A DNA stretch of 33,008 nucleotides from Planctomycetota bacterium (GCA_019456195.1 VRUK01000064.1:1-33008), one strand, 5' to 3'; shown: positions 8,955 to 17,262, counted from the first letter of the stretch. Made by a program: numbers and translations. Notes: generated by a model not told the origin, from the letters alone.

Positions 8955-9812
8955 ATGGGGTGTTTTTACGTCTTTGGGTTGGCAATGAAAACTGTTTTGG
9001 ACACTCCCATAAGAGGTTGGCGAGACCGCATTTTTTCTGCGGCGGCATTTTTCTTTGTGTCCGTCTTTGTTATCTTCATCCTGACTCTGATAATTACAGA
9101 TATATTTTATGTGGATAAAAAAGCAGTCGCAACAGTCCTGACCTCCAAATTCATCCGCCACGCTCTTTGGATGAGTGTCTGGACGAGTTGTGTTACGACT
9201 TTGATAGCGCTGCTTTTCGCGGTTCCTATGGGATACTCGCTTAGCCGCTTTCGATTTCCCGGTCAGATACTCGTTGATGCCATTGTGGATTTGCCCATAG
9301 TCTTTCCCCCGCTTGTGGTCGGTCTTACGCTGTTAGTGTTTTTTTCACTGACAGGCCCCGGCCGTTGGATTCAGGAGGATTTGCATATTGAATTTGTTTT
9401 TCAGCCAAAAGGTATCGTGCTGTGTCAGTTTGTGGCTTCAGCAAGTTTTGCCATCCGCTCAGCCAAAACCGCTTTTGACGATGTTGACCGGCGTTATGAA
9501 AACGTGGCTCTAACCTTAGGCTGCACACAGTTCGGTAGTTTCCGCCGTGTTTGTCTGCCATTAGCCAAAAACGGCATTATCGCCGGTGGTATTTTAACCT
9601 GGGCCCGCGCGTTCGGGCTTTTCGGTCCGTTGATGATTTTCGTAGGTTCTTTCCGAAATCGAACCGAAGTTTTAAGTACAACCATTTTTCTCGAACAATC
9701 CATTGGCAATCTTGAAGTAGCGCTGGCAATAGCATTACTTCTTATATTTGTAGCCCTGATTGCAGTAACCTGCATTCGACTTGTCGGAGGTTCGGCACTG
9801 GCAAAATTATGA
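8955..9812 (+). CDS. ABC permease, molybdate/sulfate-type (ModB/CysW-like)
   Basis: A 285-residue inner-membrane protein with about six hydrophobic segments, the first near AAAFFFVSVFVIFILTLII. The cytoplasmic EAA loop is recognisable as ENVALTLGCTQFGSFRRVCLPL followed by GIIAGGILTWARAFGLFGPL, as in ModB/CysT/CysW permeases. Neither the ATG at 8955 nor the in-frame ATG at 8985 has a good ribosome site, so the start is uncertain. The gene is separated from the binding protein by 176 bases, unlike the tight spacing elsewhere in this cluster. Its last codons overlap the ATPase gene (ATGA). Confidence 0.9.
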   Translation: MGCFYVFGLAMKTVLDTPIRGWRDRIFSAAAFFFVSVFVIFILTLIITDIFYVDKKAVATVLTSKFIRHALWMSVWTSCVTTLIALLFAVPMGYSLSRFRFPGQILVDAIVDLPIVFPPLVVGLTLLVFFSLTGPGRWIQEDLHIEFVFQPKGIVLCQFVASASFAIRSAKTAFDDVDRRYENVALTLGCTQFGSFRRVCLPLAKNGIIAGGILTWARAFGLFGPLMIFVGSFRNRTEVLSTTIFLEQSIGNLEVALAIALLLIFVALIAVTCIRLVGGSALAKL

Positions 9813-10579
9813 TTCGCACTGAAGAAATCTCTTTTCATATCGGCACGTTTGAGTTGCAGCGATTGAGTATCAACATCGCAAAGGGAGAATACTTTATTTT
9901 GTTAGGCCCGCCGGGCTCGGGCAAGACAATCTTTCTGGAATGCCTTTGCGGTCTTAAAAAGATTAATTCGGGACGTATATACATCGATGGAAGTGATGTA
10001 TCCAATATCGAACCTCGCTCTCGGGGCATCGGGTATGTACCTCAGGATTACGCCCTTTTTCCACATCTTACCGTAGAACAAAATATAGCTTTCGGTTTAC
10101 GCGGCCGCGGCTGTCAACGCAAAGTGATGCAATCCAAAATAACCGAAACGGCAGAACTGCTGGACATCCGGCGGTTACTATCACGCAGAATTCACGGTCT
10201 CAGTGGTGGTGAAAAACAACGAGTCTCTTTGGCGCGGGTACTGGTTTTGCAACCGAAAATATTACTTCTGGATGAGCCGGTGTGCGCCCTGGATGAGGTT
10301 ACAAGACAGGAAGTCTGCGCTCAATTGCTGAGTATTCAACGCAGGCTCGGCCTGACTACCATACACGTAAGCCATAATCTTGAAGAGGCATTTACCGTGG
10401 CAGACCGGGCGGCTATTTTGAAAGCTGGTATCCTGCAGCAGGTCGGCAGCATGGATGAACTGGTAAGCAATCCGAGCAGCGACTTTGTTGCCCGCTTTAT
10501 GCGACGTGAGAAACATTTTTCGTGTAAGTGCAATAGGAAGGTACAAGCCGAACCTGATCAGTCTTGTGAAAGCCGGTAA
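9809..10579 (+). CDS. ABC ATPase of the molybdate/sulfate-type importer (ModC/CysA-like)
   Basis: A 256-residue nucleotide-binding subunit. Walker A is GPPGSGKT (33-40), the Q-loop is VPQDYALFPHLTVEQN, the signature is LSGGEKQ (131-137), Walker B is ILLLDEP (151-157) and the switch His is H189 in HVSHN. The PHLTV after the Q-loop is typical of importers for anions and polyamines. The short C-terminus leaves no room for a full TOBE/MOP domain, so regulatory molybdate binding is unlikely. It overlaps the permease by 4 bases, which supports translational coupling. It converges with the next gene across a 59-base spacer in which I see no clear terminator. Confidence 0.93.
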   Translation: MIRTEEISFHIGTFELQRLSINIAKGEYFILLGPPGSGKTIFLECLCGLKKINSGRIYIDGSDVSNIEPRSRGIGYVPQDYALFPHLTVEQNIAFGLRGRGCQRKVMQSKITETAELLDIRRLLSRRIHGLSGGEKQRVSLARVLVLQPKILLLDEPVCALDEVTRQEVCAQLLSIQRRLGLTTIHVSHNLEEAFTVADRAAILKAGILQQVGSMDELVSNPSSDFVARFMRREKHFSCKCNRKVQAEPDQSCESR

Positions 10580-10638
10580 TATTCGATTGCAAAGGCCAAG
10601 AGAGGTATCTGTTCAACTTTTCTGCCAATTTACTGGCT

Positions 10639-11295
10639 CTATTCAATTATCCGTCCCTGGCTCATTTGGAGTGTTTTAGTTGCGTGTGCGGCCGCCCTTA
10701 CATCGTGAGTAACAAGCAGCACACATCCACCATCAGAAACATATTTACCGAGGTAATCAAATACAATATCAGCGTTGTCTTCGTCGAGATTTCCCGTAGG
10801 TTCGTCAGCCAATATGATTTTCGGTTTATTCAGGAGGGCACGAGCCAGAGCTGTTCGCTGCCTCTGGCCGGTACTAAGCTGCGCCGGTACATGGCCGGCA
10901 CGATCATCCAGCCCGAAATTACTCACAAGCTCCTGCGTTCTTTGGACTGCTTCCTTAGACGGAAGAGCCAGAGAAGGGGCCATAATGTTCTGTCGTACTG
11001 TCAGGTATGGAATCAAGTGGAACTGCTGAAATACAAATCCTATCATGCTTGCCCGCATTCGGCTTCGCATCTCAGAGCTGAGCATATAAGGATCCTGACC
11101 ATCCAGACTGACCTGCCCGGCACTGGGTCTTAGCAAACCGCCGGCGGCTAACAACAACGTGGTTTTTCCACAACCACTCGGACCGCGTACCGCCAGGAAT
11201 TCGCCCGGTGAGATAGAAAAGCTGACCTCATCGAGAGCAGTTACTTTCCCTTCAGGTCCATCAAACCACATACTTATATTTTTGAACTCAAGCAT
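10639..11295 (-). CDS. LolD/MacB-type ABC ATPase
   Basis: A 218-residue ATPase of the MacB/LolD/FtsE group, which drive mechanotransmission exporters and lipoprotein sorting rather than solute uptake. Walker A is GPSGCGKT (38-45), the Q-loop is FVFQQFHLIPYLTVRQN, the signature is LSTGQRQR (140-147), Walker B is IILADEP (160-166) with TGNLD after it, and the switch is VTHD. FQQFHLIP and ADEPTGNLD are hallmarks of this group. It is the last gene of a three-gene minus-strand operon, 55 bases after the partner permease. Confidence 0.93.
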   Translation of the reverse strand: MLEFKNISMWFDGPEGKVTALDEVSFSISPGEFLAVRGPSGCGKTTLLLAAGGLLRPSAGQVSLDGQDPYMLSSEMRSRMRASMIGFVFQQFHLIPYLTVRQNIMAPSLALPSKEAVQRTQELVSNFGLDDRAGHVPAQLSTGQRQRTALARALLNKPKIILADEPTGNLDEDNADIVFDYLGKYVSDGGCVLLVTHDVRAAAHATKTLQMSQGRIIE

Positions 11296-11350
11296 TATTT
11301 CGTATCTCGTAAAAGAACCCTATTTTGCGGAAATTCAGACGTCTCTCACT

Positions 11351-12640
11351 TTACTCCTCTCTTAATACTGCCGCCGGGTCCTGCCGAATCGCCGTCAGAG
11401 TTGGAATCCATCCGGCAATGACCGCCAGAACAGCGGCTCCTCCGACAGAAAGCGCCAGTAAACCAGCCAAAGAAAAGTCCATATCGGCTATCCCTATTCG
11501 TGTCCCTTCCAGAGCTGCGCCGAAGTAAACGGCCGCTAGCACGCCGACGCAAAAGCCAAGCGCCCCGCCCAATACCCCAACCATAATATGCCTCGAAAGG
11601 AACATGGCCAGGATAGCTTTGGCAGATACTCCGAGTGTACGGAGAACCCCGATTTCCTCCCGCCGTGCCCTGACGTTCGTGAATCCTAATAGTACAATCC
11701 ACACGGCGCAAGCCATCACAATCACTGGTGTAAGTATGGATGCCAGTCGTTCTCGAACAGACCTTAGATATTGCCGGCCGAGTTTTTCCTGTTCGATGGC
11801 AACTCGGGCCTCCTGTTCGACTTTATTACGAGCCTCAGCCCGCGCCAGAGCACGTGAGCCTCGTTCGATAACCTGCGTTCCCGGCAGAATAGCTGCTATT
11901 TCCTTGCGTATTTGTGGCAAGGCATCCGACCCGGCACACATGCATTCCAATGCTAAAATAGCATTGATAAGCCCTTTTTTATCCAGCATTTCCTGAGCCT
12001 GTGCAAGATATATCCAGGCTGTGATATCGTCTTTGTTCCCACGCTCCTCGTGGCAGGCATGCACAGTGAACTGCCGCTCCATCAACTTAACCTTTTCACC
12101 TACCTTCAGGTCAAGGCTTCGGTGAAGCTCATATCCAATACTGATAGTTCCCGGCGGCACCGGCTGCGCCATTGGTTTGACCGGATTCTTATGAAGATTG
12201 GGAACTTCGTCTCGTGTACCTACAAGGATAATCTTGCGCTTTCGTTCGGGCCATTCAATTTTTTGCTGAAGGCTCGGTAAGAAATGACGCACTGTAACAA
12301 TGCCGGAATCCGCCAGGCGATGCACATAATCTTCGGGCATATATTTCGATGCGTAATCGTCCGCGTACCAGTCAGCCAGATTCTGGTCTTTGGGCAGAAT
12401 GACAACGTTAAAACCAAGTTTGAGCATAGCCTTGCGGGTAACGTCCGTCAACTCAACCATTCTGTCGGCCAACTCATCCTGTTTGTCCTGAAGTATCTGG
12501 CTTGTACGGAGGTCATGGATATTAAGAAGCGTAACGGACCCAATGAACGAAGCACTTGCGACCATTACCGACAATACACCTAATGCAAAGTTCATCCTGC
12601 GATGCAGGATTTCACTGAACACCAACCTCCAAATTGTCAT
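11351..12640 (-). CDS. FtsX/MacB-like ABC permease
   Basis: A 429-residue permease with the MacB/LolC topology. One transmembrane helix lies near residues 18-39 (FALGVLSVMVASASFIGSV). A large periplasmic domain covers about 40-300, and three helices lie near 303-320, 342-373 and 390-412. The cytoplasmic RREEIGVLRTLGVSAKAI loop and the C-terminal IPTLTAIRQDPAAVLRE are characteristic FtsX-family motifs. The periplasmic part contains a long charged helix (ALARAEARNKVEQEAR) that may form a coiled coil. Its start overlaps the upstream gene's stop by 4 bases. With the downstream ATPase it should form a complete exporter or mechanotransmission complex; the client is unknown. Confidence 0.92.
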   Translation of the reverse strand: MTIWRLVFSEILHRRMNFALGVLSVMVASASFIGSVTLLNIHDLRTSQILQDKQDELADRMVELTDVTRKAMLKLGFNVVILPKDQNLADWYADDYASKYMPEDYVHRLADSGIVTVRHFLPSLQQKIEWPERKRKIILVGTRDEVPNLHKNPVKPMAQPVPPGTISIGYELHRSLDLKVGEKVKLMERQFTVHACHEERGNKDDITAWIYLAQAQEMLDKKGLINAILALECMCAGSDALPQIRKEIAAILPGTQVIERGSRALARAEARNKVEQEARVAIEQEKLGRQYLRSVRERLASILTPVIVMACAVWIVLLGFTNVRARREEIGVLRTLGVSAKAILAMFLSRHIMVGVLGGALGFCVGVLAAVYFGAALEGTRIGIADMDFSLAGLLALSVGGAAVLAVIAGWIPTLTAIRQDPAAVLREE

Positions 12641-13845
12641 AGATGGCCCTTTCTGCGAGGGCTTAGTGCCACAGTACCCAAAACAACCGCCAGAATAATA
12701 ATCGCCAGCATCACCCCGGTCGTTCCCATAAGACCTAATCCAAGAAGCTTTTGCTTTTTGACTTCGACCGTTGGGGCCTGTTCGTCAGCAGCAAGGGTTT
12801 GGGTACTGCCGGAATCAAGGGCATCGGAGCTGAGTGTATTTTCAACAGCTTTGCTTTCTGTATCAAGTTTCGCCGTCGGTGCTTCCGGCATCACGCCTGT
12901 CAGTGCAGGTACCTCGTTGTATGTCTCGTAGAACTCCTCATAGAACTGCATCGCAGCCGCGTCCCAGTTTGCAGCCATAAGTAAATCCACACCCGGATTC
13001 AACATTTTGATTTCACATCCGCAGGGGCCGACTATAAAAGCTACGGCTTCACGAATGTTATCCGTATTAATACCCTCACCAATGAGTGCATAAAGTGCCC
13101 GGCCCCGTCCAAATACGGGAAATATGACAGGCTCACCCGCATACTCGTCGAGGTCCGGCTCGCTGTTGAGTAGCAAGCTCAGGAGCACGCTTTCATTGGG
13201 GTCAGAACGTGAAACAGGCAAAATAGAAAATTCGTATGTTAACTCAGGGCCAGCCAGTTCATCAGGCATAGATTCAGCTTCATCTTTCAGCTCCTGTGTC
13301 GCCGTCTCCAGTTCCTTTTCGAGCAGTCCAAGAGCAGCTTTGTCCTTAGCGGCATTGCCCGATTCAAAGAAAATCCATACGGCTGTTTGGCCCTCAGTTA
13401 AATACTCAGCCAGCTTTTGACGCACCGGGGATTGAAGAAATGCCTTCACTGTTGAGGGCGTTAATCGACCCTGCCAGATGGGGGGTGTCCGGCCCTTTTG
13501 CCAGGGATACCAGAGAACAAGAACCGGCAGTGTCTCAGGGAGTTTTTCGCTCATCAAAAGAGTTTTAACTTTCTCCTCCGTGGAAGAGGTAATATCCATC
13601 TCCAAAACACGTAAATTCAAGAGGGCCACGTCCGCAGAGCCTTCTTGCCGCAGCTTATCCAGGAGCTGCTTTTCGTCCTGGGTCAACGGACCACGATGGA
13701 TGAACACCGCTTCATAATAATCAGCCGCCCATCTTTCCAGCGCATATCTAAAAACCGGTGTTGAACATGCAAAGGCCGATGACGGTATTAAGCCGAAGAC
13801 GAAAAGAACCGTTAGAATTATTATTGTGATGCGCTGCCGTTTCAT
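12637..13845 (-). CDS. Secreted, C-terminally membrane-anchored protein of unknown function
   Basis: I do not recognise a named family for this 402-residue protein. It begins with a signal peptide (ITIIILTVLFVFGLI, cleavage likely at AFA before C27). The mature N-terminus reads CSTPVFRYALERW. The middle has several alternating strand/helix segments (VALLNLRVLEMD, LPVLVLWYPW, TAVWIFFESG) that could form a thioredoxin-like or other alpha/beta fold. The C-terminal 30 or so residues are a transmembrane helix (TTGVMLAIIILAVVLGTV) followed by basic residues. It overlaps the FtsX-like permease by 4 bases, so it is probably the periplasmic partner of that ABC system. AGGGG about 10 bases upstream supports the ATG at 13845. 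Confidence 0.8.
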   Translation of the reverse strand: MKRQRITIIILTVLFVFGLIPSSAFACSTPVFRYALERWAADYYEAVFIHRGPLTQDEKQLLDKLRQEGSADVALLNLRVLEMDITSSTEEKVKTLLMSEKLPETLPVLVLWYPWQKGRTPPIWQGRLTPSTVKAFLQSPVRQKLAEYLTEGQTAVWIFFESGNAAKDKAALGLLEKELETATQELKDEAESMPDELAGPELTYEFSILPVSRSDPNESVLLSLLLNSEPDLDEYAGEPVIFPVFGRGRALYALIGEGINTDNIREAVAFIVGPCGCEIKMLNPGVDLLMAANWDAAAMQFYEEFYETYNEVPALTGVMPEAPTAKLDTESKAVENTLSSDALDSGSTQTLAADEQAPTVEVKKQKLLGLGLMGTTGVMLAIIILAVVLGTVALSPRRKGHL

Positions 13846-13857
13846 ATCTTTAAACCC

Positions 13858-14058
13858 CTACTGATTTTCTACAAAGCACAATATTCTACCACTTTGGGTC
13901 GTTAAGTACAACCGATTATTTGCCGCGGCCATTCCATCCCACACGGGCAGGGATTTAAGCTCGTATTGAACTATTTTTCGCCTATCCGAACCGGATACGG
14001 CTGACAGCATACCCCCATTTATACCTTCAAGGGCGACACTTTGTTCGGAAAGCCTGCC
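13858..14058 (-). pseudogene. C-terminal remnant of a PQQ-like beta-propeller gene
   Basis: On the minus strand, 66 codons ending in TAG at 13858-13860 encode the tail of a propeller. Readable pieces are ALEGINGGMLSAVSG, LPVWDGMAAANNRLYL and TTQSGRILCF. It aligns with the end of the intact propeller at 4877-7978 (PVSWGLAVDRDGRVIVTLED and GQIMCF), sharing P-V, G-x-A, R, T, G-x-I and C-F in register. A stop codon lies immediately upstream, no start or signal peptide remains, and a palindrome begins three bases further on. The stop is 12 bases before the secreted-protein gene, so it was probably the first gene of that operon. Confidence 0.72.
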
Positions 14059-14060
14059 TT

Positions 14061-14121
14061 AATCCCGTTAGAAATCAACTCCTTTTGAGAGAAAGTGGGG
14101 AAAAAAGGTTCTAACGGGGTT
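14061..14121. repeat. Palindromic (REP-like) element at the broken end of the propeller remnant
   Basis: Outer arms CCCGTTAGAA (14064-14073) and TTCTAACGGG (14109-14118) are perfect inverse repeats, extended by two A-T pairs and one G-T pair to 14061 and 14121. Inner arms CCTTTT (14081-14086) and AAAAGG (14103-14108) add a second stem. The form fits a small palindromic repeat of the REP/MITE type. No second copy is in this window. Confidence 0.6.
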
Positions 14122-14148
14122 GACAGGATTGACACCTTTTAGTATGAT
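14120..14148 (+). promoter_or_regulatory. Near-consensus sigma-70 promoter of the nucleotidyltransferase-ACP-synthase operon
   Basis: TTGACA at 14120-14125 and TATGAT at 14143-14148 are separated by exactly 17 bases; the -35 is perfect and the -10 matches 5 of 6. A second TTGACA starts 9 bases later but is too close to the -10 to use. Transcription should begin near 14155. The -35 overlaps the right end of the palindromic element. Confidence 0.6.
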
Positions 14149-14157
14149 TTTCTCCGT

Positions 14158-14179
14158 CCCGTCATTAGGATTTGACGGG
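14158..14179 (+). promoter_or_regulatory. Hairpin at the predicted 5' end of the operon mRNA
   Basis: CCCGTCA (14158-14164) and TGACGGG (14173-14179) form a perfect 7-bp stem with an 8-base loop. It starts only a few bases after the predicted transcription start. It could stabilise the leader or be an operator. No T-run follows, so it is not a standard terminator. Confidence 0.4.
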
Positions 14180-14265
14180 CAGGATTCATGGTGAGAAGGA
14201 AGGGACCCTGTCTTGTGGGGAACCAAAGGCAGATTTTTACAAGAGTAAGATAAGGATTGATATTT

Positions 14266-15549
14266 ATGCGATTGATTTTATTTGATAGTCCTGATGAGCA
14301 GAGAGTCAACTTTTACCCCTTGGCGCTGGGACGTCCGATTTGGGAGCTTAGATGCGGCTTCAACTCGCTCGGCGACAAGCTCATCGCCAAAATAGGTGCT
14401 AAAGATGTGGCATGCTTCGTACCTGATTATATGGCGGATTCATACCGCACCAAGACCAAATACCCGGTCAACGATTTAGCCGTTTTGGAAGGCAACGACC
14501 TGCTTATCCTGAACCCGTGTATCAAAGCGGAAAGCTTCAATGTAGCTGTCAGCGGGCCAAGTGAGGTTGCCCTGGACGAACAGGGTAACGTAATATATAC
14601 CCGTATTGCCAAAGATGACATAGATAAACTATCAACAGATAACATCGAGGCGTTCATAGCAGACGCCAAAGCGAAACTGCCCAATGTTAAGTCGGCACTT
14701 CCGAGATGGCAGTACATCTGGGACCTGGTTCTGAACAATGCCGAGCAGATAACTGCTGACTTTGCGGTAGCTGGACAACACGGCATCGAAGGTACAGTGG
14801 AACAACCGAACGCCATTAGGGGCAGTAAAAAGGATGTCTATGTCGCCCCGGGCGTGATGGTACACCCGATGGTGGTTATAGATGCCGAGCACGGGCCGGT
14901 CTATATCGATGAGGGTGCAGAGATACATCCTTTCACACGCATCGAAGGACCCTGCTATATTGGTAAAAAATCTATGCTGCTCGGGGCAAAGTGCCGTGAG
15001 GGTAATTCAATCGGGCCTCTCTGCAAGGTTGGGGGCGAAGTGGAAGAATCAATTATCCACGGACACTCCAATAAATACCACGACGGCTTTTTAGGGCATG
15101 CTTATGTCGGAGAATGGGTCAATCTTGGGGCATTTACGACTAACAGCGACCTGAAAAACGACTACTCGAACGTATCGGCAATGTTAGACGGACAACATAC
15201 AATCAATACGGGCTCGGTTAAAGTTGGCTCTCTTATCGGAGACCACGTGAAGACGTCGATCGGGACACTTTTTAATACCGGCTCTTATGTCGGACCGATG
15301 GCCCTGATTATGGGCACAGGTAAGCCGTTACCGAAATACATACCAGCGTTTTCGTGGTTCATTGAGGGCATCGTAACAAAAGGATTCGGCAAAAGGAAAT
15401 TGTATGAGACGGCCAAGATGGCAATGAGCAGGCGAAAATGCCAATGGACCCAGACCGAGCAGGATATGTGGGATGCAGTCTTTGAAATGACGGCCACGAT
15501 TAGAAAACAAGCCGTCAAAAAAGGCCGAAAAACAATGTTAACTCGATAA
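14266..15549 (+). CDS. Sugar-nucleotidyltransferase-like protein with left-handed beta-helix domain (GlmU-like)
   Basis: The start at 14266 (MRLILFDSP) is chosen over a TTG at 14257 because AAGGA lies 9 bases upstream of it. The 427-residue protein has an N-terminal domain of the putative nucleotidyltransferase type (ALGRPIWELRCG, near residues 20-35). From about 165 to 400 there are hexapeptide repeats typical of a left-handed parallel beta-helix: VYVAPGVMVHPMVVI, VYIDEGAEIHPFTRI, CYIGKKSMLLGAKC and GHAYVGEWVNLGAFT. Such proteins resemble GlmU and are usually annotated as sugar-phosphate nucleotidyltransferases or acyltransferases. The classic GlmU N-terminal glycine-rich loop is not obvious, so the first activity is uncertain. 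It is first in an operon with an acyl carrier protein, suggesting the helix domain may use an acyl donor. Confidence 0.82.
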   Translation: MRLILFDSPDEQRVNFYPLALGRPIWELRCGFNSLGDKLIAKIGAKDVACFVPDYMADSYRTKTKYPVNDLAVLEGNDLLILNPCIKAESFNVAVSGPSEVALDEQGNVIYTRIAKDDIDKLSTDNIEAFIADAKAKLPNVKSALPRWQYIWDLVLNNAEQITADFAVAGQHGIEGTVEQPNAIRGSKKDVYVAPGVMVHPMVVIDAEHGPVYIDEGAEIHPFTRIEGPCYIGKKSMLLGAKCREGNSIGPLCKVGGEVEESIIHGHSNKYHDGFLGHAYVGEWVNLGAFTTNSDLKNDYSNVSAMLDGQHTINTGSVKVGSLIGDHVKTSIGTLFNTGSYVGPMALIMGTGKPLPKYIPAFSWFIEGIVTKGFGKRKLYETAKMAMSRRKCQWTQTEQDMWDAVFEMTATIRKQAVKKGRKTMLTR

Positions 15550-15569
15550 AATGAATAGGAACTGAATCA

Positions 15570-15824
15570 ATGGCAACAGTAGAAGAACGTGTTAAAGCAG
15601 TGACCGCACAGGTCTTAAAAATTGACTCGGATCAAATCAAACTTGAAGACAATTTTACCGCTGACCTGGGAGCCGAAAGTGTACAGTCCATCGAACTTGT
15701 GGCCATGTTCGAAGAGGAATTCGGCATTGAAATGGATGAGGATGCCGCCCTTTCGGTGGAAACCGTCAGCACAGCGGTCGATTTTATTGCTAAGGTCTGC
15801 AAGGAACAAGGCGTTGACGTATAG
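15570..15824 (+). CDS. Acyl carrier protein
   Basis: An 84-residue acidic helical protein with the phosphopantetheine attachment site DLGAESVQSIELV. The modified serine would be S37. The usual D-S-L is E-S-V here, so this may be a specialised carrier rather than the housekeeping fatty-acid ACP. FEEEFGIEMDEDAALSVETV continues the normal helix II-III pattern. It starts 20 bases after the beta-helix gene and is followed 43 bases later by the condensing-enzyme gene. No fatty-acid synthesis genes (fabD, fabF, fabG) flank it, which also argues for a dedicated role. Confidence 0.92.
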   Translation: MATVEERVKAVTAQVLKIDSDQIKLEDNFTADLGAESVQSIELVAMFEEEFGIEMDEDAALSVETVSTAVDFIAKVCKEQGVDV

Positions 15825-15867
15825 CAATAGTCTGTAGTCTGTAATATCAAAAACGAAAGGGCCTACA

Positions 15868-17262
15868 ATGAACAGGGCAAAAAAACGACATCCCCTCGTG
15901 GATGCAAAAAAACCAAACCTGCTGGAAGATATATATCCATACAGCTTACCCCCGCTGATTCGTTTTGAAGGACCAGTGGTTGAAAATATAGACGGCAAAG
16001 CAGTGGAATTTGACTTCGGAGCTGTTAAAGACCGGAACATCCTGATTAGCGATACGACTTTCCGCGACGGCCAGCAGGCACGTCCGCCTTATACTATTGA
16101 CCAGATGGTGCATATCTACGACCTTTTGAGCCGTCTTAGCGGCCCTAATGGAGTGATAAGGCAGACCGAGTTTTTCCTTTACACAAAGAACGACCGCGAA
16201 ACGCTCGATAAATGCCGTAGCCTCGGTCATAAATATCCTGAATGCACCGGCTGGATTCGAGCCATTAAAGGGGATTTTCGCCTTGTTAAAGAAGCCGGAC
16301 TAAAAGAAACTGGCATGCTCACAAGCTGCTCAGACTACCACATATTCCAGAAACTGAAATTCCGCAGCCGTGCCGAATGCATGGACAGCTATTGCGAGGT
16401 TGTGGAGGCGGCTTTCGAGGCCGGTGTGCGCCCCCGCTGCCACCTCGAAGATTTGACACGTGCAGATATTGATGGCTTTGTCCTTCCGTTCGTAGAGCGT
16501 TTAATGGAAATGAGCAGCCAGGTACCCGAAGAACTAACAGCTAAAATTCGTCTTTGTGATACAATGGGCTTTGGAATTAGTTATCCGGGTGCTGAACTTC
16601 CCAGAAGTATTCCAAAACTAATCTATAAACTAAACCAGGAATGTGGTGTGCCGAGCGACCGCCTCGAATGGCACGGACACAACGACTTCCACAAGGTGCA
16701 TACCAATGGCGGAACAGCATGGCTGTACGGCTGTGATGTGGTAAATACGACATTATTTGGCTTCGGAGAACGCACAGGGAATCCTCCTCTCGAAAGCGCT
16801 ATTTTCGAGTACATCGCATTAAAAGGAGACCTTTGCGGAATTGACACGATGGTAATCACGGAATTAGCCGAATATATGCGGTCCATTGGCCTTCCGATAC
16901 CTGAAAACTATCCATTTGTGGGCAGGGCGTTCAATACTACCCGGGCCGGTATCCACGCCGACGGGCTACGTCGTGATGAGCAGATATACAACATTTTCGA
17001 CACCGAAAAACTGCTCGCCCGGCCGCCTCGCGTCGCTATCACCGACAAAAGCGGAACCGACGGCGTCGTACACTGGATCAATGAGTTCTTCGGCCTTAAA
17101 GGTGAAGACAGAATCAACAAGATTAAAATACACAAAATAGCTCGCTGGGTCATCGACCAATATGATGAGCACGGCCGTCTGACCGCCATCAGCGACCAGG
17201 AACTCGAAGCCAAGGTAAAGGAGTTGATGCCTGATTATTGGGCAAAGTATAAAAGTGATTAG
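15868..17262 (+). CDS. HMGL-like Claisen-condensing enzyme (isopropylmalate/homocitrate/Re-citrate synthase superfamily)
   Basis: A 464-residue TIM-barrel enzyme that should condense acetyl-CoA, or another acyl thioester, with a 2-oxoacid. Key residues are present: SDTTFRDGQQ with R66 and D67 at the start of the barrel, HLED with E194, LCDTMGFG (229-236), and the metal-binding H269-G-H271-N-D. FGERTGNPPLE follows. It lacks the long C-terminal regulatory LeuA domain, so feedback by leucine is unlikely. The exact product cannot be read from sequence: citramalate, homocitrate, (R)-citrate and an alkylmalate are all possible. Re-citrate synthases of anaerobes belong to this superfamily and are a serious option. 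The ACP just upstream raises the possibility of an ACP-bound substrate. A CGAAAGGG-type ribosome site precedes the ATG. Confidence 0.85.
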   Translation: MNRAKKRHPLVDAKKPNLLEDIYPYSLPPLIRFEGPVVENIDGKAVEFDFGAVKDRNILISDTTFRDGQQARPPYTIDQMVHIYDLLSRLSGPNGVIRQTEFFLYTKNDRETLDKCRSLGHKYPECTGWIRAIKGDFRLVKEAGLKETGMLTSCSDYHIFQKLKFRSRAECMDSYCEVVEAAFEAGVRPRCHLEDLTRADIDGFVLPFVERLMEMSSQVPEELTAKIRLCDTMGFGISYPGAELPRSIPKLIYKLNQECGVPSDRLEWHGHNDFHKVHTNGGTAWLYGCDVVNTTLFGFGERTGNPPLESAIFEYIALKGDLCGIDTMVITELAEYMRSIGLPIPENYPFVGRAFNTTRAGIHADGLRRDEQIYNIFDTEKLLARPPRVAITDKSGTDGVVHWINEFFGLKGEDRINKIKIHKIARWVIDQYDEHGRLTAISDQELEAKVKELMPDYWAKYKSD

